This document shows positions 8,865-17,200 of a DNA stretch of 17,500 bases, in pieces. The position numbers and the translations under genes were made by a program. Source of the stretch: Actinidia chinensis (lineage: Eukaryota; Streptophyta; Magnoliopsida; Ericales; Actinidiaceae); contig CM018903.1 in the NCBI GenBank assembly GCA_009663005.1, forward strand, positions 25,622,493-25,639,992. Reading direction: 5' to 3'. The notes beneath the pieces are model-generated. The model was not told where the DNA came from. It ran no database searches and saw nothing but the letters and a program-made list of their open reading frames with translations. Position 1 is the first letter of the stretch; each line of letters begins with the position of its first letter.

Positions 8865-10430
8865 TAAATAAAAACAAAGATAATATCATCCTTTCGTAAG
8901 CAGCATCCCAATGCATTTAGCGTATAGCATCGGGTACGCCTTAAACCCCTAGTTTTCTTCTAGTGGCGAGTGGTGTCTCGTGAGGGTTTTTAGTAATGAT
9001 ACCGCCAAACATTACATCATGCATTTTGGTTTGTGATTTATCAAAAATGCATTTAACAGACAGTTTCTCAACAAAAATCAATGCAAGCTTCAGTCACTCA
9101 ATCATGCTAACAATCTACAAACCGTCAGGCAATATAAACGAGAAGATTCAAGTGTGAAGTGGTAGCGTCGTATTCCCCAAATTTTCAACCATTACGGCCT
9201 CCCATAACAAACCTATAGCTCGATTCAAAACTCACAAGACATACACTCTCAACAATAATCACACAGTTCCTCTCAAGGAATTGCTCGTTGTAGCGATTAC
9301 TGTAAAATATTCTAATATGCAATTCCAATTTCAAAAACCGCAACGATTAAAGTGTATCGGACTTGGCATAGCTTCCTGAAAAAATGTTCACCGTTAATGC
9401 CCCGTTTTGAATTTTGGACTTGATGACTTTACATGCAAGATTCGAATTATGTAATTCCGGATATTAGGCCTACGCGTGAAAGAATATCCAAAAAGTAGAA
9501 GAATCAATGTGGTATAGATCTCAACATATGCCATGTCTATACACATGCCAACTAATAAGCATACACTTTCAAACTCCTCTTTTTTTTCACACTTTTCAAT
9601 TTTGAACTCCTTTTTTTTTCATCCTCCTTTCCCTTCCGTTTCTTATCACTTCTCAAAATTACCTCCAACAATGCGCTGGTGTGTGACGAAAGACACACAA
9701 AAAGTGAAGATATATTAGATCGCCTCAATGTACAAAAGCCGATATGCGTGTAAACCATGTAAAAGATGTCAAAAATTCTAACTCATCACACTAACATGTA
9801 AACCAAATTCAAAAATATTGAAGCTATTCAAACCTGAAGTTCAATAAATTTTTCTTGAGAAAGGTAAATCACGCGCAAAAATGATTTATGGCTCTAAATC
9901 TCACAAGGTATAAATCTCCACTTTAATGGATGTAGTTATGTACTTATACACATATTTCACTTCGAAAACACGCCTCGTGCGTAGTGTATGTTGATCCTCT
10001 CTCCTTATATAGCAACAAACATAGTATCAAGCATGCAAGATTGAATTGACCATTATAATCCGCTTTTAATATTGTAATTAATGCAAAGTCCTAGTTGCTT
10101 CAAACTATCTTTCAAAACCAAAAAAACTGGATTCTTATGGTCCCAAATCTAAAGAATTCTCAACACATCCACTCTACATGGGTACGAAAGATCAGATTAT
10201 ACCCATGACTGTGGGAGTCATAATGAAAATTCAAAGGTGACCAGAAAACAAACGCGTTTTCGCTTGACATGATACTGAACCTTGTTATTTCGTTTTTTTT
10301 CATGGTAACAGAGTAACTTTCTGCCCTAATAATTTAGCCAAGACAATTAAACAACATTCATACAATAAAGCATTCAACTAACAATTAAAGCATTCAACAT
10401 ATCTAACTGATCCCAACATAAGAATATACC
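8865..10430 (-). other. Non-coding 3' spacer of the Athila-like element
   Basis: AT-rich spacer between the unassigned central part and the polypurine tract. It contains the 'CCCCTAGTTTTCTTCTAGTGG...GTGTCTCGTGAGGGTTTTTAG' type words (about 8945-8992, read on the plus strand) and T-rich runs at about 9576-9625. Both kinds of sequence are usual before the 3' LTR in this group. Short ORFs on both strands at 9533-9758 lie in the T-rich runs and look like chance. I see no gene. Confidence 0.55.
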
Positions 10431-10639
10431 TCCTAAAATCCAGAAACAAGAAAATAGTCAAAAGATCCTAATCCTCTCGTCATCACATCATCTTCCTCCT
10501 CCATAACTGATCAACTGCCCTTCCTGTCTTGGAGCATAACCGTTGACGACTAAATCTCCTCCTCTGATTACGAAAATCGGTATTCACTTCTTCTCTAAAT
10601 GCAGACATTTGCTACTCATCTCCTTTCCCCATATTCAGA

Positions 10640-10780
10640 ATGGCTTCCTTTAAGCTCTCTCCCATGCCTATAGAGTTGATCCCTCTTGCGCTTCCTTCTT
10701 CCCAATTTCCTCGTCTTCCTTTGCCCCTCAGATCGGGACAAAGAAGCTCTACAATGGCCCTCACGCTCAAATCCCTATAA
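10640..10780 (+). pseudogene. Small 46-codon frame, unrecognised, overlapping an open minus-strand frame
   Basis: It starts M-A-S-F-K-L-S-P and is rich in Ser, Pro, Leu and Arg with almost no acidic residue, a composition like plastid transit peptides, then stops at TAA. A 64-codon frame follows at 10792-10986 in another phase. The opposite strand is open over 10612-10815 with a charged product (G-K-G-R-R-G-N-W-E-E at the centre), which is in the element's sense direction and could equally be the remnant of its extra ORF. No family is recognised for either strand. Confidence 0.2.
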
Positions 10781-11495
10781 ATCCTAAGGGTATGGACTCC
10801 GCTTCGTTTAAACACCTCTGTCAGAAATCCTGTGCGAAAGGTACTAACCCTCTTGCCGAAGCCCCTTATAATGTGGCGACAGAGATAGAAACATTACGGG
10901 GTAAGTCAATGGTCTTCCCCAGTGCCGATTGCCCACAACAACCTAGGTCCCTAGCGCGATTCATTGATACGTATGTTTTCAGATGAGCAGGGAATGACAC
11001 TGAATGAAATAGAATCAAGTACTTGTCCTTGAGGCGTGTCTTGTTACATTGCCCTCACCATCCCATCGTCCGCCCTCTAAAAGCAATTCTTGTGAAACTA
11101 CGCTAAGTACGGGCATCCCAACAGCGAATGCAACTCTGGGTTTTCCTCTCGGGGAATTCGAAAATGTCAGCAAAGATTAGGGGTGCACCTTTTATTTTCT
11201 TTCCCTCGCACCAACGACACAATTTCTCCTTTCCTTATTCATCTCCGGTTCATGTTTGATGTTTGCCATGACTCCTTGCACAATGTGAGATACCGATTCT
11301 GTCCTAAACTTTGCATTTATCCAACCCCCCCCTAGTGGTAAGTTTTTGACAACACTAATGCCAGTTGTTTTCTAGGCAACTAGATTAAGCTGGCCGCTCA
11401 AGTACTGCCCGTTTACGAATCCATACCTATTGACAGTTTTTTCTGCATTTTTCCCCGGGGAAACAGAACATCAATAATCCCCCCCTGCCTTTCCT

Positions 11496-11876
11496 TTGGA
11501 CTTTGTACCTTTTAGTTACTCCCGTGTTTTCCATATTACCCAAATTTTCAATTACCCCCTGCTACCAACCAAGCAAAAATACAAACCCACTCACCCACTA
11601 TGCACCTATAGGGCTTGCACTGATATGTGCCTACAAAGTGGTATTTTACCAGATCTCATTGAAACTCTGCAAATGCATCACGATGTTTGTGTTCCCATGT
11701 ACAAACTAAGTTTCTACCACATCTTAGTTTATCAAAGTCGCCAATCTTTAATGATCGACCACCTGACTACTACAACACCTATTCCCTCACAAATCAATGA
11801 CTCTTTTCATTGGACCATTCGTCGACCAGGGTGTAAGGCATATGTAACGCCTAAATTCCCATGCACAATTTCTTGA
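11496..11876 (+). pseudogene. Unrecognised open frame of 126 codons, antisense to the element
   Basis: This is the longest uninterrupted frame in the window and runs against the direction of the Athila-like element. It starts at ATG 11496 and ends in TGA at 11874-11876. The product would be rich in His, Pro, Thr, Tyr and Cys (for example C-T-Y-R-A-C-T-D-M-C at residues 36-45) with no recognised domain, no clear signal peptide and no membrane helix. Frame +1 also holds a 68-codon stretch (11503-11709). Extra ORFs, sometimes antisense, are known after integrase in Athila/Tat-lineage elements, but a chance frame cannot be excluded. Confidence 0.25.
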
Positions 11877-12258
11877 CCCAACTCCCAATCTCAATATATC
11901 AGCATTGATGAGTTGAAACAAACCTCCTCTCCACAAATTAAGTAATTCTTTCATTGGGGCAATTCTCAAACACTTGGAGTGCACACACTAGTCCTAGATT
12001 GTTCCTGAAACTTTAACCATTAGATTCCCTCTTTTTTGTGTTTAACAACTTTAAACAGTCCCACACACTAATGGGAAAAGAAATCGTGATTGTGTGTGTA
12101 TATATTTGATTATACACATGTGAACTAAGAACATTTTTACGAACAACCAGTTTTATGATGAAATCCCTAAATCTACACACTTAAAGTAAGGAATTCATCA
12201 ATTTACCTTGATCTGATCCACCTAAAGAATGAAGTTTGACACCTGAGACTTCCCCTTT

Positions 12259-12259
<1 letters not shown>

Positions 12260-12300
<41 letters not shown>

Positions 12301-12328
12301 AAAAAAGAAAAAAAACAAAAACAAAAAA
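12260..12328 (+). repeat. 40-base pure A tract followed by A-rich sequence
   Basis: Positions 12260-12299 are 40 consecutive A, then C and a 28-base A-rich run interrupted by C and G. It is the longest homopolymer in the window. Its exact length is likely to be unreliable in sequencing. There is no retroposed body with box A/B next to it. Confidence 0.95.
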
Positions 12329-12430
12329 TCGCCAAGTTTTCTCTCTTTTCTCTTTCTCTCGAGTACACAATTCATAAGAAAGTAACTGCAAAATGTGACT
12401 TTTCAGTTTAGAAAACCTCCCCTGGGCATC

Positions 12431-12516
12431 GCCGTTCGAATGCTCTAAGAGGCGTTCGAACGCTGAAAAGTTCAATTTTTTTCAGCGCCCGAACGCTCTA
12501 ATAAGCGTTCAACGCT
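12431..12516. repeat. Four GCGTTCGAACGC-type palindromes in the internal spacer
   Basis: Copies: 12431-12443 (GCCGTTCGAATGC), 12452-12463 (exact GCGTTCGAACGC), 12485-12497 (GCGCCCGAACGCT) and 12504-12515 (one base short). Sequence between them does not align to the LTR as a block, so this looks like a separate cluster of the same motif and not a fragment of the LTR. It lies roughly 220 bp past the integrase end. Confidence 0.75.
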
Positions 12517-12734
12517 AAGTGCAAATTTTTTTTTATAATAAATTATCCAAAAATAACAATAAAAAGAAAATCCTAAAATAAAAACAACGAAGTACTCCCC
12601 CCCACTAGAGACGAGCATTCTACGAAATGCGAAAGAAACCAAATTACAAAATCGACGTTATATAAATCAACTTGACGTTTTTTTTTTCTAACGACTCTAT
12701 GTACAACAAAACACGACAAACATTCTTTGGGCAA

Positions 12735-13860
12735 TTAATCTAACTGCTTGTGGATCGTGTAGATCACACTCTCAATCTCTCTTATCTCCAACGCCAAGAT
12801 AAGCTTCAAACGATGCCCATTGACTTTAAAACACACTTCCATTCTCTGATTTCGTATTTCCCATAGCCCATGAGATAAAATGACATGCCCTACAAAAGGT
12901 CCGACAACGACTTGGAAGTTTTCCCGAAATAAATGCAAACGTGAGTTGTACAAAAGCACCTTTGACCCCCATTGAATTATTTGCGCACAATCAATTGATC
13001 ATGTCACATATTTCATCTTGGCTTTGAGATTCTGGTGTTTTCATGGGCATCATTCCTATTTTCCTCTAACGCATTCAATGGTAAATGCGTAATGTCCCCC
13101 CCTCCTCAAGACTCATGTTAAATTGGCATGACCAATATGCTTTGTGCTCAATTTCAACCAGGAGATACACGCTTTTCCATACACAATCCTATACGGAGAA
13201 TACCCTAAATGGTTTTTGTATGGCAGTCCTATACGCTCATAATGCATCCACTAACCGCAAAACCAATCCTTTCGGTTGGGGTTTAAGTTTCTTCAATCAA
13301 GGGCTTGTTTGATTCCTATGTGCCAACTCAGCTTGCCTTTGGGTTTGAGGATGGTAAGGTGTGGCCAACGCTATATCACTCCATATTTTTACGCATGAGG
13401 AGTCACTATTTGTCTATTGACAAAAATGTGAGTCCCCATCGCTAATAATAGCCGTGGCATGCCAATCTCGCAAAAATATATTTCTTTCAAAAACTTGACC
13501 ACAACAGCATGGTCATTGGTACACTTGGTATAAGCTTCTACCCACTTGGACTAATCTATGTCCACAGGATGGTAAAATATCCATACACGAATTAGGAAAG
13601 GACCCATGAAATCAATACCCCAACATCAAAGACCTCAAGTATAATAAATGGGGTAAAGGCATCATGTGCCGTTTAGACCGACTTCCTAACCGTTGCCATC
13701 TATCGGCATGACTGGCAAAAGGCCTGAACATCACGGAATATGGTGGGCCATCAAAAACCACTTTGCAAAATTTTTGGCCGTCAGTTTTTACGTAAGAAAA
13801 TGTCCCCCACATGCTGTGAATGACAAACTCTAAGATGCTCTTCACCCCTCATCTTCGGGA
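12735..13860 (-). pseudogene. Integrase remnant of the Athila-like element
   Basis: Minus-strand order: zinc-binding domain (about 13850-13680, with F-C-Q-S-C readable), core, C-terminal domain. Catalytic codons are present: Asp in G-I-D-F-M-G-P-F (13596-13619, Asp at 13611-13613), Asp in S-D-G-D-S-H-F-C (13420-13443, Asp at 13438-13440) and Glu at 13327-13329 within H-P-Q-T-Q-R-Q-A-E. The last two lie 111 bp apart, close to the DX35E spacing. The C-terminal part is open at 12735-12959, with L-L-Y-N-S-R-L-H-L-F, G-P-F-V and V-N-G-H-R-L-K, typical of this group. Frameshifts separate the segments, so no full integrase can be made. Confidence 0.88.
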
Positions 13861-13879
13861 ATCACCGACTTATGATCCT

Positions 13880-14500
13880 GATAGGACATACTTAAACAAA
13901 TACGGATCTTCCTAAGAAAAATAGCCTCACTTGCCTAAAAAACTTTTTCCTATCCATACTAACCAGTACAGGAATTCTACTCTGTTGCCAAGTAATTGGC
14001 ATGTCTGCAAACCATGGTATGAAGGATTGTAATGAGCTGTAATTGAATAGTGTTCTCATCAGAAAATACTCATTAATCGGAAGAGTGTCGTTGGTCTTCC
14101 GCATTAGTAGAGTAGCCTTGACAAATGGTCAGGCTACTACATTTTTGACCCTTTCTATCTCTGATCTCATATTAATTCTTGTAGTAACATGAATTCACCT
14201 AATGATTCGTGGCTTTGGCATCGGGTTAGTCAACATGTACTTTAGTGCGGAATGATCAGTAATATAATAACAAGTGATCCGACCAAGTATGACCTACACT
14301 TATCGGTGCAAAGACCACAACAAACAAGTCTTTTTTCAAAGTGGTGGTATAATTCAATTGAGATCATTAAGTGTATTGCTAGCATAGTATTATGACATGG
14401 GGTTTCTTCTCTAGTCCTTTGCCCAAAAAAAAACAGCTCCCACTGCATAATCACTCTCATCATCACACATCATCTCAAAAGGTAGAGACCAATCCGGTGA
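13880..14500 (-). pseudogene. RNase H and RNase H-integrase linker remnant
   Basis: The first Asp region reads M-C-D-D-E-S-D-Y-A-V-G-A-V from 14470 downward, with an extra residue compared with the usual C-D-A-S-D. Then R-S-Y-L-V-G-S near 14290-14270 leads to an intact I-T-D-H-S-A-L-K-Y-M at 14234-14263 (plus coordinates), in a different phase. The linker to integrase is open at 13892-14104 with F-A-D-M-P-I-T-W, R-I-P-V and K-K-F-F-R-Q-V, matching the known connector of Athila-type Pol. Stops and shifts lie between the blocks. Confidence 0.82.
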
Positions 14501-15345
14501 TCGAATAATTTGGTACGGGTGGTGACAATACCCTTAAGTTTATCAAGGCTTCTTGACATTGTGGTGTCCACTCAAACGGTACCTCTAATGAAGCAATTGA
14601 CACAAGGTCTCGAGATAGCACTGAAACCCTTCAATGAAGCGACATAAAATCCGGCATGCCATCAATGATCTAGATATCTTTCACACACTTAGGGATAGGT
14701 AGATGTTGAATCAACTCGACTTTTGCTTCAATCTACGCTATCGCCTTTGCTAGACAAACAATATGCCTTAAGCACTAAACCTTGGGTTACCATTAAATGA
14801 CACTTATCGTCCTCCCAATTTAAAACCAAGTGGACTTTCTTCACACTCTTCAAAACACCTCGAAATGCTCTAAACATGATTCAAAGTATCCCCATAACAA
14901 CCGAGAAATCGTCCATGAATACCTTCAAGGATTCTTTGTCAACCCATGTCGCTAAAAATTGAAATCATGCACCTTGAAAAGTGGCCGGTGGGCATTGCAT
15001 AGGCCGAAAGGGCATTCTCTTCTCCTATAGGCGTAAGTGCCAAAAGGCATGTGAATGTGGTCTTTCTGATCCTCTAAGCCACCTCAATCTGATTGTACCA
15101 GAGTACCCTCTAAAAAACAATTAAAAAATATGCTCGCTCGAACACACGTCTACGACTTGATCCAAAAGGGGAGTGGGAAATGGTCTTGTCCTAGTAGCAG
15201 CGCATTCAACTTTCGGTAATCGATGCAACATCACCGGCACCCCGTTTGGACTCTAGTTGGCACTAACGTCATTTTAAAAAAAAAATTGCCTCATTCTTTA
15301 CCACACCACCGTTACCACCCCCCCCCGACTTCTTAGGAATACTTG
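14501..15345 (-). pseudogene. Reverse transcriptase remnant, Athila type
   Basis: Motifs from right to left on the minus strand: V-P-T-R-V-Q-T-G-W-like segment and 'IDYRKLNA' (about 15270-15200), 'HFPLPFLDQVV' (about 15185-15150), 'FGTYAYRRMPFGLCNAPA' (about 15045-14985), then the catalytic box V-F-M-D-D-F-S-V fully in frame at 14899-14922 with both aspartates. 'EKCHFMVTQG'-like and 'LPIPKCVKDIRS' blocks follow to about 14640, then the thumb. FMDDFSV in place of YVDD or FIDD is characteristic of Athila-group elements. At least five phase changes occur, so it is not translatable as one unit. Confidence 0.9.
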
Positions 15346-15820
15346 GTTGGACTCACCCACTTAAAACAGAAATTAGGTATATTATACCGCATCAAGAAGT
15401 TTCATCAGCACCTCTCCTCTAACAGCCTCTTTCATTTAATAGGGTTTAAAAAACGCCTTTGCATTTGACCACAGGTTTAGACTCCTCTCCATAAATACGA
15501 TGAGTGCACATCGAGTGACAATACCGTGGAAATCCGCATTGTCCAACCATGACTTCTTATGCCTCTTAAGTATTTTCAACAATGATTCCTTTGACCTTCA
15601 GTTAGGCTAAGAGGATATGAACAACAGGGTAAGACTCCCATTCTCCAAGAAACGCATTACTTAGTGTAGAGGCAGAGGTTTTCTTTCCTGGAATTGGTGG
15701 TTTTTTCTTCATGATGAACAGGTTAATAAGCCTACACTTGGTGGCAAGAGTTCAAAAGTTGGGGTCCAATAATGGATTCCCTCCAAACTAGAGCTCTCTC
15801 AAAGCGAACTCCATGAACTC
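15346..15820 (-). pseudogene. Protease-RT linker remnant
   Basis: On the minus strand a segment reading A-F-L-G-E-W-E-S-Y-P-V type residues (about 15655-15622), then S-L-T-E-G-Q (about 15604-15587), resembles the 'yAFLGENEsyPVIISssLT' linker before Athila RT. Around 15565-15345, 'LRRHKKSW' and 'VLMKLLDA' follow, as in the N-terminal extension of RT. The protease active-site motif itself is not present, and the sequence ends abruptly at the LTR junction near 15821. Confidence 0.65.
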
Positions 15821-15938
15821 CACGATGAGAGCATATTATAACTCAAATCCTTCAACTATTCTGGAGTCTTAATGTCGGATAATTTTAACTTTTGAAACCC
15901 AATATTCTTACTTACTTCATCACCCTAAATAAATCTAT

Positions 15939-16120
15939 TTGTTATGATCAAGGGAGTGCACATCGATTCGCATCACAAAGATTTTATTCAAACATAATAA
16001 GACTCCCAAGTTTTCGAAAGTAAATAATCGTTTGTTATGATCATGGTAAGTGCATCATCGATCCGAATCACACGAATTTTATCGAACATAATAGGACTCC
16101 CCCAAGTTTTTCAAAAATCT
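15939..16120. repeat. Tandem duplication of the approximately 90-bp unit, 5' LTR copy
   Basis: Units begin at 15939 and 16032 with TTGTTATGATCA and end in GACTCCCAAGTTTT or GGACTCCCCCAAGTTTTT. They are the counterparts of 7591-7770. The two units differ from each other more than each differs from its positional partner in the other LTR, as expected if the duplication predates insertion. Confidence 0.75.
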
Positions 16121-16516
16121 TTATATAGCTAAAGAAGAAGAAGAAAATTTTAGAAAGATATAAACGATGAAAATAAATTACTCCATTGCTCATCTTGATT
16201 CCCGTTGCTTCCACACGATCGTTCCAATAAAGAAAACTAGGCCACTCATGGCTACGGGTAAACAAAAATATCTAATAAAAATTATTGATGCATTCTAATT
16301 TACATAACTAATCTAAAGATATAACCCAAGATAATTGCATTCAATACAAGAAAATGAAAAAATGATGAAATGACTAAAACCTTCTTAATTATTAAAACCA
16401 CAAGACTTTAATGGTAAAAATTACAGAAATACTGAAGAACATCCTTTGAAACTAAACTAAGAGGCTGAAAAAACCTAAAAATAAATCCGTCCCCCCCTCT
16501 TAAAAAGATATAAAGA

Positions 16517-16524
16517 GATATATA
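16517..16524 (-). promoter_or_regulatory. TATA-like box of the LTR promoter (5' LTR copy)
   Basis: The minus strand reads CCTTATATATC. In the 5' LTR this is the copy that would drive the element's own genomic RNA. It has the same position relative to the palindrome cluster as the copy at 8154-8164, and a TATATAT-type core is kept in both despite heavy divergence around it. Confidence 0.55.
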
Positions 16525-16579
16525 AGGCACTTCAACATTCGAGTCTAAACATATTAGGAATCTTTCCCAGGATTTTCCT

Positions 16580-17037
16580 TGGCGTTTGTGAACGCCCACT
16601 CTTCCTTCATCAATTGGGAGGTTTCGAACACTCATACAATCTCGATTTTTTTCTTCTTTGGCATTTTCGACGCCCAAATTCTATCTTCCCTATAGCGTTG
16701 AAACAAATCTTAGACAACAAACATTCCACTTTTAAGAGTCTCCCGCATTTTTTCGAACTGTAAGCAGAAGCGGTCGAACGTCTCCTAATTCAACTCTTCG
16801 CACGTGTCAACTGTAAGGCAGGGCGTTCGAACGGGCTTCATCAATTTTCCTCTTGGCGTTCGGACGCCCAAATTTTTTCTTGGTCAGTCGTTTCGAACGT
16901 CTTTCACAAGTTTCCCAAATTTCTTCACACAGCGTTCAACTCTGGTTTCCCTCCCTTTGCTTTGGCTTCGAACGCTCAATGTATCTGAGCCATCTTTTGA
17001 GTTTTTTTCCTCCTCTTCTTCATACACCGTTCTACTT
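16580..17037. repeat. GCGTTCGAACGC-type palindrome cluster, 5' LTR copy
   Basis: Copies include 16581-16596 (GGCGTT/AACGCC arms around TGTG), about 16622, 16823-16834 (GCGTTCGAACGG), about 16856-16868 (GCGTTCGGACGC), about 16891, about 16931 and about 16968-16976. They correspond one for one with most copies at 8220-8658, though individual bases have changed. The copies share a recognisable TTCGAA/TTCGGA core while neighbouring spacers differ by many small indels. Confidence 0.78.
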
Positions 17038-17200
17038 TTAATGGTTTCAATCTTCACCTTTACAAATATAAACCTACAATGAACTCATTATGGCTAGAAG
17101 AAGTGCAATATATGATAAAAATACATAATAAACTAACTAATGGGCCAATTTAGGTCAGTTTAACGTCGCTTGGACTACAATTATGCAGTCCAATCATAGA

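Larger units (their letters stand above)
10431..12180. other. Unassigned central spacer, possible remnant of an extra ORF
   Basis: This lies between integrase and the 3' spacer, where Athila-group elements often carry an additional env-like or otherwise uncharacterised ORF. It is less AT-rich than the flanks, with C-runs at about 11326-11333 and 11480-11486. Both strands have moderately long open stretches: minus 10612-10815, plus 10640-10780, plus 10792-10986, plus 11496-11876. I could not match any to a known protein, and no signal peptide plus transmembrane pair typical of an envelope protein is visible. It may be a degraded extra ORF or plain spacer. Confidence 0.4.
7182..17200 (-). mobile_element. 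Athila-like Ty3/gypsy retrotransposon, internally deleted
   Basis: Two homologous non-coding blocks in the same orientation (7182-8828 and 15821-17200) flank an internal region whose minus strand reads protease-RT linker, RT, RNase H, integrase, long spacer, polypurine-like tract. That is a complete LTR element lying right to left. The RT motif F-M-D-D-F-S-V, the I-T-D-H-S-A-L-K-Y-M RNase H block, the integrase GIDFMGPF segment and the long non-coding stretch after integrase are all typical of the Athila group. Gag, protease core and primer-binding site are missing. The LTRs are heavily diverged from each other by eye, which suggests an old insertion if the base calls are right. No matching 5-bp target duplication is visible (ACAAG on the left against GAGAG or GAGAA on the right). 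Confidence 0.85.
15821..17200 (-). repeat. 5' LTR of the Athila-like element, truncated at its inner end
   Basis: It aligns by eye with 7476-8828 over its whole length. Shared landmarks are GAGCATATTATAACTCAAATCC at the inner end, the ~90-bp tandem units, the TATA region, the palindrome cluster and the outer GCTTGGACTACAA...GCAGTC...CAATCA end. The counterpart of 7182-7475 (the U5 end, about 295 bp) is missing, so the LTR cannot supply a normal primer-binding site junction. The outer end reads AATCATA or AATCATAGA where the other copy has AATCACACA. Confidence 0.85.

Noticed and set aside
10640..10986. A host nuclear gene for a plastid protein starting MASFKLSP
   Set aside because: The frame stops after 46 codons, has no recognisable mature domain or exon junctions, and lies inside the retrotransposon spacer.
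10431..12180. Envelope glycoprotein gene after integrase
   Set aside because: Position fits, but no signal peptide, transmembrane segment or recognisable env-like block could be read in any frame.
12260..12300. Poly(A) as the tail of a SINE, LINE or processed pseudogene
   Set aside because: No pol III box A/B, no coding body and no flanking duplication were seen on its 5' side; the surrounding sequence is continuous Athila-type spacer.
12181..12475. Two minus-strand frames with long phenylalanine runs
   Set aside because: They are produced by the A40 tract read as TTT codons; not credible proteins.
16804..17082. 92- and 62-codon plus-strand frames over the 5' LTR palindrome cluster, and 8250-8441 in the 3' LTR
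   Set aside because: They fall in U3 non-coding repeats, differ between the two LTR copies through indels, and are rich in Ser and Phe from T/C-rich spacers.
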